Positions 25,688-36,973 are shown, counted from the stretch's first letter. The stretch: 64,000 nucleotides of DNA from Rubritepida flocculans DSM 14296 (GCF_000425365.1 NZ_AUDH01000015.1:19209-83208); one strand, 5' to 3'. Notes: generated by a model not told the origin, from the sequence alone. Translations and numbers: made by a program.

Positions 25688-26834
25688 ATCCGTCTTCGTC
25701 TCGGAATCCGTCACACCCGGCCACCCGGACAAGCTCTGCGACCTGATCGCCGATGCGGTGGTGGAGGCGGTGCTCCGCCAGGACCCGATGGCCGCGGCCG
25801 AGGTGGAATGCGCGGTGGCGAGCGGCATCGTCTTCCTCGCCGCGCGCCTCGCCGCCCGCGCGGCGGTGGACATGCCCGCCATCGCGCGCGAGGTGGCCGC
25901 CGAGGCCGGCTATGCCGAGCCCGGCCCGGGCGGCTTCGACGCGCGGCGCTGCAGCATCCTCACCAGCCTCACCGAGTTGCCGGAGGAGGAGCGCGCCGAG
26001 GAGGATCCCCTGGCCGACGAGCATGTGAACGCCTTCGGCTTCGCCTGCGACGACACGCCCGAGCTGATGCCCATGCCCATCCTGCTCGCGCATCGCGTGG
26101 CGCGGGCCTTCGACGCGGCGCGCGCGGCGGGGCGGCTCGGCGCGCTGAGCCCGGACGCCAAGGTCCAGGTGGCGGTGGTGTACCGGGATGGGCGGCCGCT
26201 GCGCATCGGCGCGGTGACGCTGATCTGCGGCGGCGAGGAAGCCGCCCGCGCCGCCCTGCCCGGGCTGCTGCGCGCCGAGGTGCTGGGCCCCGCCCTGGCC
26301 GGCGCGCCCCTCGGTCTCGATTCCGCGACGGTGCTGGCGGTGAACCCGGGCGGCGTCGCGCGCGGCGGCGGGCCGGCCACCCATCCGGGGCTGACGGGGC
26401 GCAAGCCGGGCATTGACAGCTATGGAGAGTTCTCGCGCCAGCCCCAGGCCGCGCTCTCGGGCAAGGATCCGGGGCGGATCGACCGGCTCGCGGCCTATGC
26501 GGCGCGCTGGGCGGCGAAGAACCTGGTGGCGGCCGGGCTCGCGGCGCGCTGCGAGGTGCATCTCTGCTACGCGCCCGGCCGGGCCGAGCCCGCCAGCCTG
26601 CGCGTGCACGGCTACGGCACGGCGCGTCTGCCCGAGGCGGAGCTGGCCGAGCGGCTGCTGCGGGCGGCGGATTTCCGCCCCGGCGCGCTGCTGCGCCGGA
26701 TGGACCTGCGCGGGCGCGCCGCCGCCGCGCCCGGCGGATTCCTGCGCGCGCTGGCGGTCTATGGGCATGTCGGCCGCAGCGACCTGGATCTGCCCTGGGA
26801 GGCGACGGAGCTGGCCGCGGCCCTGCGGGGTTAG
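25677..26834 (+). CDS. Highly divergent S-adenosylmethionine synthetase (MetK) homologue
   Basis: The 385-residue product has the MetK frame: SESVTPGHPDKLCDLIADAV at the start, GFACDDTPELMPMP, SPDAKVQV, GLTGRKPGIDSYG, SGKDPGRIDRLAAYAARW and the final AVYGHVGRSDLDLPWE. However, GAGDQG (Asp118 in E. coli) is replaced by EHVNA, the GDxG Asp (Asp238) is lost (GGPATHPG), and the second lysine of SGKDPSK is Arg. Housekeeping activity is therefore doubtful. It overlaps the P-type ATPase stop by 11 bases. A paralogue specialised within the metal-transport island is inferred. Confidence 0.82.
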   Translation: MGPESVFVSESVTPGHPDKLCDLIADAVVEAVLRQDPMAAAEVECAVASGIVFLAARLAARAAVDMPAIAREVAAEAGYAEPGPGGFDARRCSILTSLTELPEEERAEEDPLADEHVNAFGFACDDTPELMPMPILLAHRVARAFDAARAAGRLGALSPDAKVQVAVVYRDGRPLRIGAVTLICGGEEAARAALPGLLRAEVLGPALAGAPLGLDSATVLAVNPGGVARGGGPATHPGLTGRKPGIDSYGEFSRQPQAALSGKDPGRIDRLAAYAARWAAKNLVAAGLAARCEVHLCYAPGRAEPASLRVHGYGTARLPEAELAERLLRAADFRPGALLRRMDLRGRAAAAPGGFLRALAVYGHVGRSDLDLPWEATELAAALRG

Positions 26835-26880
26835 GGCGCGATCGGCGAAGGCGGAATCGCCGGAGCGGCGAAGCGCCCTA
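26832..26880. other. Long stem-loop between convergent genes
   Basis: TAGGGCGC (26832-26839, starting at the metK-like stop codon) pairs with GCGCCCTA (26873-26880) around a 33-base interior that itself contains GGCGAAGGCGGAATCGCC-like pairing. It lies between convergent genes and may stop or insulate transcription from both sides. No U-tract is visible. Confidence 0.45.
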
Positions 26881-26933
26881 TCGGCCAAGACGAGACCATG
26901 ATCCGCGCCATCGGATCACGGTCCAGGGGCGGA

Positions 26934-27524
26934 TCACCCCGGCAGGTCGGGCGCATCCTCCGCCAGCGGCGCGGCCTCGCCGTGCTGGGCCGCCCAGGCC
27001 GCGCGGGCCAGGACGAGGGCCTGGGTGGCCAGGCTGAAGGCCGGCGGCAGGACTTGCCGCTGGAGAAGCTGGTGCAGCGCGAGCAGCGCCACCGCCGCCG
27101 CGCCCACCGCCGGCCAGAACACGGCGGGCGAGAGGGAGGGGCCCTCCACTGGCGGCGCCTCCTCCGTCAGGCGCAGCAGCCCCGCCGCCTCGGCCGCGCG
27201 CAGCAGCCCGGCCGATTCGGCGCGGTGCAGAACGAGCACGCTGCCCGTCAGCGCCGCCGATTCGGCCGCCACCACCCCGGGCAGCCCGGCGAGCGCGAGC
27301 GCGAGCGCCGCCAGGCGGGGCGCATCGCCGCGCAGCGCGGGCAGGCGCAGCCGCATCCGGCCCGGCCCGTCATGGACGAGCAGCGCGGCCGGCGGCTCAC
27401 GCGTGCGGCCGCCGGTATCGCCTTGTCCCGGCGGGCCGCCGCCAGCCCGGGCCTCGACGCGGCGTGCCGTGTCGGGCGGGGGCGGGCCGGCGTGCGCGCC
27501 ACCTCCGGTCATGTCATCCGTCAT
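26934..27524 (-). CDS. HMA-like domain small membrane protein
   Basis: The 196-residue product has an HMA-like module (GRMRLRLPALRGD and LPGVVAAESAALTGSVLVLH, about residues 55-100) that closely parallels the N-terminus of the nearby P-type ATPase. A hydrophobic segment (SPAVFWPAVGAAAVALLALH) follows. No CxxC is present. The first 45 residues coincide with a degenerate copy of the composite repeat (27403-27480) and are probably an accretion. The start codon overlaps the stop of the upstream DUF5132-like gene by 11 bases. It may serve as a chaperone or partner of the pump. Confidence 0.72.
   Translation of the reverse strand: MTDDMTGGGAHAGPPPPDTARRVEARAGGGPPGQGDTGGRTREPPAALLVHDGPGRMRLRLPALRGDAPRLAALALALAGLPGVVAAESAALTGSVLVLHRAESAGLLRAAEAAGLLRLTEEAPPVEGPSLSPAVFWPAVGAAAVALLALHQLLQRQVLPPAFSLATQALVLARAAWAAQHGEAAPLAEDAPDLPG
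27403..27480 (-). repeat. Degenerate composite repeat inside the HMA-like gene
   Basis: GCGGCCGCCGGTAT (27405-27418) is a one-mismatch module C arm. It is followed by a linker-like stretch and CGACGCGGCGTGCCGTGTCG, close to the central hairpin of copy 3. Order and spacing match the repeat in reverse orientation. P1 and the outer module C arm are not visible. The copy is translated as part of the HMA-like protein N-terminus. Confidence 0.7.
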
Positions 27525-27876
27525 GGGCGGCGGCGCGGGCGGCCGCGGCGGCAGCCCGGGCGGCGGCGGCGGCGCGCGCGGCGGCCTCGCCCGCCTCGTC
27601 GGGCGCCGGCGGGGCCGGCTCCGGCGAGGCGGAGGCCGGCGCGGGCCTGGCCGCGCTGTCGAGTTCGTGCTGCACCTCGGCCATCAGGTCGCTTGCGGCC
27701 TCCGCCGCCTCGGCGGCGGCGACGCGCAGATGGGCGTAGCCGAGCAGGGCGCCCTTCAGCGCCTCCTTCGCGGCGGGGCGCGCGGCGCGCGCCACCTGCG
27801 GCATCAGGCCCGGCGCCATCGCCGCGACCCCGAGGCCGACCGCGACACCTGCCCCGAACAGCAGCAGCGGAACCAC
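27514..27876 (-). CDS. DUF5132-like small membrane protein
   Basis: The predicted 120-residue protein starts at GTG 27876, preceded by AGGGAG at good spacing. It has one hydrophobic helix (VVPLLLFGAGVAVGLGVAAM), an amphipathic helical body (KEALKGALLGYAHLRVAAAE, then SDLMAEVQHELDS) and an Ala/Pro-rich tail. This is like DUF5132 proteins that accompany HMA-domain/P-type ATPase clusters. Its stop overlaps the HMA-like start by 11 bases. Function is unknown; the GTG start is inferred. Confidence 0.6.
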   Translation of the reverse strand: MVPLLLFGAGVAVGLGVAAMAPGLMPQVARAARPAAKEALKGALLGYAHLRVAAAEAAEAASDLMAEVQHELDSAARPAPASASPEPAPPAPDEAGEAAARAAAAARAAAAAARAAAHDG

Positions 27877-27972
27877 GGCGCCGATCTCCCTGCACAGCCA
27901 AGGACGCCCCGTGATGTAGCGCGGGCCTGGGCGCGGCGCTATCCTGCGGGCGCAGGTTGGGGAGCATGGGCG

Positions 27973-28209
27973 TTGGCCGGGTCGGATTCCTCCGAAGCCG
28001 CCGGGGGCGGCGCGCTGCGGGCGCAGGCCCTTCTCGAAAGCGACGGCGAGACCCGGCGCTTCGAGTTCGACGCCGTGAGCGTCAACACCGACGACCCGGC
28101 GCGCGTCATCGTCGCCCTGGCCGACCGCGAGGGTCGCACGCTGACGCTGCTGCTGCCGCGCGCGGAGCTCAAGCGGCTGCTGAACTGGCGCAGCCTGATC
28201 GGGCTGTAG
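27973..28209 (+). CDS. Small hypothetical protein, about 78 residues, TTG start
   Basis: The C-terminal part (ETRRFEFDAVSVNTDDPARV, then LPRAELKRLLNWRSLIGL) reads as a compact folded protein. GGGGAG lies 8 bases before a TTG at 27973, the best start in frame; no ATG or GTG is suitably placed. The family is not recognised. It lies divergent from the DUF5132-like gene and convergent with mlaF. Function unknown. Confidence 0.55.
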   Translation: MAGSDSSEAAGGGALRAQALLESDGETRRFEFDAVSVNTDDPARVIVALADREGRTLTLLLPRAELKRLLNWRSLIGL

Positions 28210-28220
28210 CGCCGGGCCTC

Positions 28221-28994
28221 CTACCGCCGCAGCTCCATCTGGATCGGCCCCTCGCGGCTGCCATTGGCGAACTGGTCCACCATCGGGTGGCCGGTGTGGC
28301 CCAGCGCCTCGGCGCTGCCGGTCCAGACGATGCGGCCCTTGTGGATCATCGCCGCGTCGTCGCCGATGCGCCGGGCGCTCGCCATGTCGTGCGTGATGGA
28401 GAAGGCGGTGGCGCCGAGCCGCTCCACGCAGTCCACGATCAGCCCGTCGATCACCGCGCCCATGATGGGGTCGAGCCCGGTGGTGGGCTCGTCGAAGAAG
28501 ATGATGTCGGGCTGGGCGGCGATGGCGCGCGCCAGCGCGACGCGCTTCTGCATGCCGCCCGAGAGCTCGGCCGGCGAGAGGTCGCCCACGCTGGCGGCGA
28601 GGCCCACCTGCGCCAGCACCTCGGCCGCGCGGTCGCGCGCCGCGCGGCGGGTGATGCGCCGCTGCGCCAGCAGCTTGAAGCAGACGTTCTCCCAGACCGG
28701 CAGGCTGTCGAACAGCGCGCCGTTCTGGAACAGCATCCCCGTGCGGTCGAGCAGCGCGGCGCGGTCGCGGCGGGAGAGCTTCGCCACGTCCTGCCCGTCG
28801 ATCTCGATCACGCCCTCGTCGGGCGGAATCAGGCCGAGGATGCACTTCACCGTCACGGATTTGCCCGAGCCGGAGCCGCCCAGCAGCACCATGGAATGGC
28901 GCGCGCGCACCTCGAGGTCCACGCCGTCCAGCACCTGCTTCTCGCCGAAGGCCTTGCGCAGCCCGCGCAGGCGGATTTTCGGGGTCTCGCTCAC
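28221..28994 (-). CDS. mlaF: MlaF-type phospholipid ABC transporter ATPase
   Basis: This 257-residue ATPase has Walker A GGSGSGKSVT, signature LSGGMQKRVALARA, Walker B IIFFDEPTTGLDP and the H-loop ITHDM. This pattern is typical of the MlaF/Ttg2A family, which moves phospholipids between membranes with MlaE. The start is GTG 28994, overlapping the mlaE TGA by 4 bases. It is the last gene in the order alr-mlaE-mlaF. MlaB, MlaC and MlaD are not encoded nearby. Confidence 0.92.
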   Translation of the reverse strand: MSETPKIRLRGLRKAFGEKQVLDGVDLEVRARHSMVLLGGSGSGKSVTVKCILGLIPPDEGVIEIDGQDVAKLSRRDRAALLDRTGMLFQNGALFDSLPVWENVCFKLLAQRRITRRAARDRAAEVLAQVGLAASVGDLSPAELSGGMQKRVALARAIAAQPDIIFFDEPTTGLDPIMGAVIDGLIVDCVERLGATAFSITHDMASARRIGDDAAMIHKGRIVWTGSAEALGHTGHPMVDQFANGSREGPIQMELRR

Positions 28995-29776
28995 TGCTTG
29001 AAGAACGCCGCGGTGAGCACGTAGTCGAAGGCGAGGATGAGGATGGAGGCCGCCACCACCGCGCGCGTCGTCGCCTGCCCCACGCCCTGCGCCCCGCCGC
29101 GCGAGGTGTAGCCGCACCAGCAGCCCATCAGCGCGATCAGGAAGCCGAACACCGCCGCCTTCACGAGGCCGCTGACCACGTCCATCGTCTCCAGAACGTC
29201 CCAGGTCGCGTCGAGGTAGCCCTGCGGCACGAAGCCGAGCTGGAGCGTGGCAATCAGGAAGCCGCCCAGCACGCCCAGGATGTCCGCCACCAGCACCAGC
29301 GGCGGCAGGGCGAGCGTGCCCGCGAGCAGCCGCGGCACGACGAGATAGCGCATCGGGTCGGTGGAGAGGGTGGTCAGCGCGTCGATCTGGTCGGTCACGC
29401 GCATGGTGCCGATCTCGGCCGCCATGGCCGCGCCGATGCGCCCGGCCACCATCAGCCCCGCCAGCACCGGCCCCAGCTCGCGCGTGATGGAGAGGACGAC
29501 GAGGCTGGGCAGCGCCGTCTCCGCCCCGAAGCGCGAGAAGCCCGTGTGGCTCTGCAGCGCCAGCACCATGCCGGTGAACAGCGCCGTCAGCGCCACCACG
29601 GGCAGGGAGAAATAGGCGATCTCGGCGAAGTGCCGCCAGAACTGCCGCGCATGGAAGGGCGGGCGCAGCAGATGCGACAGCCCGACCAGGGCGAAGATCG
29701 CCACCTGGCCCGCGGTGGCGAGCGTCGCGAAGGCCCCGCGCCCGATCAGCGCGAGAAGATCGAGGGCGCGCGTCAT
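28991..29776 (-). CDS. mlaE: MlaE-type permease
   Basis: This 261-residue inner-membrane permease has the MlaE signature ELGPVLAGLMVAGRIGAAMA and the preceding QSHTGFSRFGAE loop. About 5-6 helices span the protein, and a second conserved block (FGFLIALMGCWCGYTSRGGA) is near the C-terminus. It pairs with the coupled MlaF ATPase for phospholipid transport. The ATG at 29776 overlaps the alr stop as ATGA, indicating translational coupling. Confidence 0.92.
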   Translation of the reverse strand: MTRALDLLALIGRGAFATLATAGQVAIFALVGLSHLLRPPFHARQFWRHFAEIAYFSLPVVALTALFTGMVLALQSHTGFSRFGAETALPSLVVLSITRELGPVLAGLMVAGRIGAAMAAEIGTMRVTDQIDALTTLSTDPMRYLVVPRLLAGTLALPPLVLVADILGVLGGFLIATLQLGFVPQGYLDATWDVLETMDVVSGLVKAAVFGFLIALMGCWCGYTSRGGAQGVGQATTRAVVAASILILAFDYVLTAAFFKQ

Positions 29777-30822
29777 GCCGGAAGGTAGCGCCGCGCGTAG
29801 CGCGCGCCCAGCGCGGTGAGGATCTCGTAGCCGATGGTGCCCGCCAGCGCCGCGGCGGCGTCCGCGTCCTGCTCCGCGCCGAGCAGGGTGAGCGTCTCGC
29901 CGGGGCGCAGCTCGGGGATGTCGGTCACGTCGAAGGTGGTCAGATCCATGGAGACGCGCCCGATCAGCGGCGCGCGCCGGCCATGCGCCACGCCGAACCC
30001 CTTGCCGGAGAGGGCGCGCAGCCAGCCATCGGCATAGCCCGCCGCGCAGGTGGCCACGCGGCTGCGGCGCGCGGCGCGCCAGGTGGCGCCGTAGCCCACC
30101 GTCTCGCCGGCCGCGATCTCGCGGATTTGCAGCACCGGAACCTCCAGCGTCACCGCGCGCTCCATCGGGTTGGGGCGCCCGGGCGTGGGGTTGATGCCGT
30201 AGAGCGCGCAGCCGGGCCGCGCGAGGTCGCTGCGGAACCCCGCGCCGAGGAAGAGGCCCGAGGAGTTGGCGAGGCTTCGCGGCGCCGCGGGCAGCCGCGC
30301 GCAGGCCGCCTCGAAGCGCGCGCGCTGCGCGGCGTTGAGGGGGTGGTCGGGCTCGTCCGCGCAGGCGAGATGCGTCATGACGAAGCGCAGATCGAGCCGC
30401 GCGAGCGGCGCGGGGTCGGCGGCCAGGGCATCGAGCTCCGCCGCGTCGAGGCCGAGCCGCGCCATGCCCGTGTCGATGTGCAGGATCGCCTCGCCGCCCC
30501 GCGCCGCATGGGCGCGCACATCGGCAAGGCTGTTCAGCACCGGGGTGAGGCGCGGATGCGCGCCGGGGGCGAAGCCGTCGAGCACGGCGATCATCGGCCC
30601 CTCGCCCAGCGCCGCGCGCAGCGCCTCGCCCTCCGCCGGATGGGCGACGAAGAAATGCGCGCAGCCGGCCGCGCGCAGGGCCCGCGCCACCGGGGCTGCG
30701 CCGAGGCCGTAGGCGTCGGCCTTCACCACGGCCGCCACCGCGCCCGGCGCGTGCAGCGCGGACAGGCGGCGCCAGTTCCGCACGATGGCGCCGCAATCCA
30801 CGGTCAGAAGCCCCTGCTCCAT
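29773..30822 (-). CDS. alr: Alanine racemase (PLP)
   Basis: This 349-residue fold-type III PLP enzyme interconverts L- and D-alanine for peptidoglycan. The PLP lysine is in AVVKADAYGLG (Lys34), and the catalytic Tyr region is GYADGWLRALS. The Cys/Met segment IGRVSMDLTTFDVTD is canonical. The frame is open further upstream into a composite repeat, but the ATG at 30822 is the natural N-terminus (MEQGLLTVDCGAI). It overlaps mlaE by 4 bases. Confidence 0.95.
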   Translation of the reverse strand: MEQGLLTVDCGAIVRNWRRLSALHAPGAVAAVVKADAYGLGAAPVARALRAAGCAHFFVAHPAEGEALRAALGEGPMIAVLDGFAPGAHPRLTPVLNSLADVRAHAARGGEAILHIDTGMARLGLDAAELDALAADPAPLARLDLRFVMTHLACADEPDHPLNAAQRARFEAACARLPAAPRSLANSSGLFLGAGFRSDLARPGCALYGINPTPGRPNPMERAVTLEVPVLQIREIAAGETVGYGATWRAARRSRVATCAAGYADGWLRALSGKGFGVAHGRRAPLIGRVSMDLTTFDVTDIPELRPGETLTLLGAEQDADAAAALAGTIGYEILTALGARYARRYLPA

Positions 30823-30868
30823 CGCTGCGGGCTTACCGGCGCGGCCCGGCCCTGTCGAGGCCGCCCTC

Positions 30869-31031
30869 ATACCAGCGGCCGCTGATTTCGACTCCTGAGG
30901 AGTCGGTGCGGCCGCTGGTATGCCTTTGTCCTGGCGCGCAGCCGCCACACCGGGTCCCATCGAAGCAAAGCTTCGATGGGTGCCCACCAACCCTGCGCGC
31001 GATACGGTCGGCATGTGATGCCGACCGTATC
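30869..31031 (-). repeat. Composite palindromic repeat, copy 5 (full length)
   Basis: This reverse-oriented copy has module C (30869-30921), the conserved linker, the central hairpin (30956-30980, stem CCCATCGAAGC, loop AAA) and a perfect 31-bp P1 (31001-31031). Two bases of P1 belong to the dnaB TGA stop (31030-31032). It fills the 207-base gap between the alr start and the dnaB stop. Confidence 0.92.
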
Positions 31032-32559
31032 AATCGCCGTAGGGCGGCGTGTGCACCGTGTCGAGGTCGCCGAAGCGGGTGAACTCGGCCTCGAAGAAGA
31101 GCGGGATGGTCCCGGTCGGGCCGTGGCGCTGCTTGGCGATGATCAGGTCGGCGCGGTTGTGCGCGCGCTCCATGTCCTGCTGCCAGCGCTGCATCGCCGC
31201 CTCGAACTTCGCGTCGTCGGCGAAGGCGGCGAGCTTGGGCTCGCGCTGCTTGAGGTAGTAGTCGTCGCGGTAGATGAACATCACCACGTCCGCGTCCTGC
31301 TCGATCGAGCCCGATTCGCGCAGGTCCGCGAGCTGGGGGCGCTTGTCCTCGCGCTGCTCCACCGCGCGCGAGAGCTGAGAGAGCGCGAGAACGGGGATGG
31401 AGAGCTCCTTGGCGATGGCCTTCAGCCCCTGGGTGATCATCGAGATTTCGAGCACGCGCGATTCGGGCCGCGTGCCGACGGCGGGGCGCATGAGCTGGAG
31501 ATAGTCCACCACCACCATCGCCAGGCCGCGCGTGCGCTTCAGCCGCCGGCAGCGCGTGCGCAGGGCCGAGAGGGTGATGGCCGGCGTGTCGTCGATCACG
31601 ATGGGAAGCTGCGCCAGCTCACGGCTCACGGCCACGAAATTGTCGAACTCGCGCTGGCTGATCTCGCCGCGGCGGATGCGGTCGCCCGAGATGCGGCTCG
31701 CCTCGGAGAGCAGGCGGTTGGCGAGCTGGTCCGCGCTCATCTCCAGCGAGAAGATGGCGACGACGCCGGGCTTGCCGCCCGCCGCCTCGGCCTCGGCCAG
31801 CGAGGCCTTGGCCGCGCCGAAGGCGATCTTGGTGGCGAGCGCCGTCTTGCCCATGCCCGGGCGGCCGGCGAGGATCAGCAGGTCCGACTTGTGCAGCCCG
31901 CCCATCTTGGCGTCGAGGTCGCGCAGCCCCGAGGAGAGGCCCGAGACCCCGCCGCCGCGCTTGAGCGCCGCGTTCGCCACCTCGATGGCCTGCGCCAGCG
32001 CCCGGTCGAAGCCGATGGGCCCGCCCTCGCCCGCCTTCTCGCTCGCCAGCTCGAAGAGGGATTGCTCGGCCGCCTCGATCTGCTGCCGGCCGTCCAGCTC
32101 GGGCTTCGCGCCGAAGGCGTTGTTCACCACCGTCTCGCCCAGCTCGATGAGCTGGCGGCGGATCCAGCAGTCATGGATCAGCCGGCCGTATTCCCCGGCG
32201 TTGACGATGCCCACCATGGCCGAGAGGAGCTGGGCGAGATAGGCGGGCCCGCCCACCTCCGCCAGCTCGCCGCTGTGCTCGAACTCGTGACGCAGGGTGA
32301 TGGCGTCGGCCAGATGCCCGGCCTCGATGCGCCGGCGGATGGCGGCGTAGATCCGGCCGTGGATGGCGTCGGCGAAATGCTCGGGCTCGAGGAACTCGGC
32401 CACGCGCTCATAGGCCTTGTTGTTGGCCAGCAGCGCGCCGAGCAGCGCCTGCTCGGCCTCCAGATTGGCCGGCGGCAGCCGCGTGCCGAGCGCGAAACCC
32501 TCCGCGCCGGCCGGGGCGTTTCCGCTGAACGGGGGAGGAATGCTGTTCATCGCCCCCAT
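31030..32559 (-). CDS. dnaB: Replicative DNA helicase DnaB
   Basis: This 509-residue hexameric helicase opens the replication fork. The N-terminal collar starts PPANLEAEQALLGALL. Walker A GRPGMGKTALA and the RecA-like DLRESGSIEQDADVVMFIYR block are canonical. Two starts are possible, 32559 and 32550; GGGGAG lies just before the first. The TGA stop is shared with a repeat palindrome, and the C-terminus (DTVHTPPYGD) is close to the normal length. Confidence 0.97.
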   Translation of the reverse strand: MGAMNSIPPPFSGNAPAGAEGFALGTRLPPANLEAEQALLGALLANNKAYERVAEFLEPEHFADAIHGRIYAAIRRRIEAGHLADAITLRHEFEHSGELAEVGGPAYLAQLLSAMVGIVNAGEYGRLIHDCWIRRQLIELGETVVNNAFGAKPELDGRQQIEAAEQSLFELASEKAGEGGPIGFDRALAQAIEVANAALKRGGGVSGLSSGLRDLDAKMGGLHKSDLLILAGRPGMGKTALATKIAFGAAKASLAEAEAAGGKPGVVAIFSLEMSADQLANRLLSEASRISGDRIRRGEISQREFDNFVAVSRELAQLPIVIDDTPAITLSALRTRCRRLKRTRGLAMVVVDYLQLMRPAVGTRPESRVLEISMITQGLKAIAKELSIPVLALSQLSRAVEQREDKRPQLADLRESGSIEQDADVVMFIYRDDYYLKQREPKLAAFADDAKFEAAMQRWQQDMERAHNRADLIIAKQRHGPTGTIPLFFEAEFTRFGDLDTVHTPPYGD

Positions 32560-32619
32560 CCTACTCCCCGCCCGGGGGGCGCCGCCATGCGGGGGTGGCT
32601 GTGGATGGCGGGGATAAGC

Positions 32620-33750
32620 TCAGCGCCGGGCGAGCCCGCCCGCGACCGCCGCCGCCGCCGCGCAGAGCCCCGCCATGGCGAGGAAGACGAGCCCCCCGCC
32701 GGACGCATAGAGCGGCCCGCACAGCCACATGAACAGCCCTGTGGCGGCCGCCACCGCCGCGGCGTGCAGCGTCTGCGCCCGGCCCGAGAGCTCCGCGGGC
32801 AGGGCGAGCAGCGCGCGCATGGCCGCGAGATGCATGGCCCCGAAGCTCGCCGCATGCAGCCCCTGGACGGCGAAGAGCGCCCAGGGATCGGCCGTCAGCG
32901 CCGTCACGCTCCAGCGCAGCGCCCCCGCCCCGGCCGCGAGCAGCGCGAGGCCGCGCGGCCCGAGTCGCTCCGCCAGCCGGCCGCCGGCCAGGAACAGGAT
33001 CACCTCCGCCACCACGCCCCAGCCCCAGAGCACGCCGATCAGCCCGGGCGAGAGGCCCGCCGCCTGCCAGTGGAGGGTGGAGAAGGCGTAGTAGGCCGCG
33101 TGGCTGCCCTGCACGAGGGCCGAGACGAGCAGGATGCGCCGGAATCCGCCCTCGCGCAGCGGCGCCCAGAGGGAGCGGCCCGGCCCCGGCCGGTCGGGCG
33201 GGGCCGCGCGCGGGGCGGGCGGCGGCAGGGCCAGCGCCGCCAGGGCGGTGAGCAGCAGCGCGCCCGCCAGCATCCAGGCCGCGGCGCGCGGGCCGCTCCA
33301 TTCCGCCGCCTGCCCCGCCGCCACCGCGCCCAGGATGAAGGTGAAGGAGCCCACCGCCCGCACCCGCGCATAGTCCAGGCCGCCCGCGCGCACCGCCGCC
33401 ACCGCCCGGGCGTCGGTCAGCGGGATCACGGGCGCGGCCGCAGCGCTGTGCAGCACCTGCACCAGCAGCAGCAGCGCGAGGCCGGAAGCGAGGCCGAAGC
33501 CCGCCGCCGTCGCCGCCGCCAGCAGCGCCGAGAGCGCGAGCAGCCGCCGCGGATCGGCCAGCGCATCGGCGAGCCGCCCCGACATCGGCCCCGCGACCAG
33601 CCGCGTGAGCGCGCCTGCGGCCATGACCAGCCCCACCGCGTCGGCATCCAGCCCGCCCTCGGCCAGGATGGCGGGCAGGAAGGGCATCATCGCGCCGAAG
33701 CCCGCGAACTGCGCGCCGAAGGCGAGGGCGAAGCGGAGGCTCGTGCTCAC
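32620..33750 (-). CDS. MFS transporter, HcaT/nucleoside-symporter-like
   Basis: This predicted 376-residue inner-membrane transporter has about 12 helices. The start FALAFGAQFAGFGAMMPFLP, the SGRLADALADPRRLL loop and the region between helices 4 and 5 (DYARVRAVGSFTFILG) match the MFS_1_like group, which includes the phenylpropionate transporter HcaT. The best start is GTG 33750, which lacks a strong SD. It is divergent from the SUV3-like helicase. Substrate unknown. Confidence 0.8.
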   Translation of the reverse strand: MSTSLRFALAFGAQFAGFGAMMPFLPAILAEGGLDADAVGLVMAAGALTRLVAGPMSGRLADALADPRRLLALSALLAAATAAGFGLASGLALLLLVQVLHSAAAAPVIPLTDARAVAAVRAGGLDYARVRAVGSFTFILGAVAAGQAAEWSGPRAAAWMLAGALLLTALAALALPPPAPRAAPPDRPGPGRSLWAPLREGGFRRILLVSALVQGSHAAYYAFSTLHWQAAGLSPGLIGVLWGWGVVAEVILFLAGGRLAERLGPRGLALLAAGAGALRWSVTALTADPWALFAVQGLHAASFGAMHLAAMRALLALPAELSGRAQTLHAAAVAAATGLFMWLCGPLYASGGGLVFLAMAGLCAAAAAVAGGLARR

Positions 33751-33837
33751 CCCGCCAGTCTCGGCGCGGCGGGGCGGCGTTGCAATCGCGCGCGCATGCG
33801 CCATAAGGCCGCAAATCCGCTCGGGAAGCGCCCTTCC

Positions 33838-36690
<2,853 letters not shown>

Positions 36691-36691
36691 C

Positions 36692-36973
36692 GTGACGGAG
36701 CCCGGCGCCGCGCCCTTCCTGAGGCTCGACACCTGGCTCTGGCACGCGCGCCTCGCCAAGACGAAATCCGCCTGCGCCGCGCTGGTCGAGGCGGGGGGCT
36801 TCCGGCTGAACCGCCAGCCCGTGACCAAGGCGCATGCCCGGCTGCGGGTGGGCGATGTGCTCACCTTCTCCTGGCAGGGCGAGGTGCGGGTGTGGCGCGT
36901 GCTCGACCTCGGCACGCGCCGCGGCCCGGCCAGCGAGGCCCGGACGCTCTACGAGGATCTCTCCGGCGCGTAA
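36692..36973 (+). CDS. S4 domain RNA-binding protein (HslR-like)
   Basis: This 93-residue protein has one S4 fold: [20 protein letters not shown], then [21 protein letters not shown]. This is like the heat-shock 15 (HslR) family that binds dissociated 50S-nascent chain complexes. It starts at GTG 36692, one base after the helicase stop, so coupled translation is likely. Pairing with an RNA helicase suggests a joint role in ribosome or RNA rescue. Confidence 0.88.
   Translation: MTEPGAAPFLRLDTWLWHARLAKTKSACAALVEAGGFRLNRQPVTKAHARLRVGDVLTFSWQGEVRVWRVLDLGTRRGPASEARTLYEDLSGA

Noticed and set aside
25677..26834. The MetK-like gene as the housekeeping metK
   Set aside because: It lacks GAGDQG and the GDxG Asp and overlaps an ion-pump gene, which does not fit an essential enzyme.
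27025..28209. A 394-codon frame ending in the small 78-residue protein
   Set aside because: Most of it is antisense to the HMA-like and DUF5132-like genes; only the last 78 codons after the TTG look protein-like.
30869..31031. Composite repeat as a Rho-independent terminator
   Set aside because: The palindromes lack a U-tract and the structure is far longer than needed; a Rho-dependent role was not excluded.
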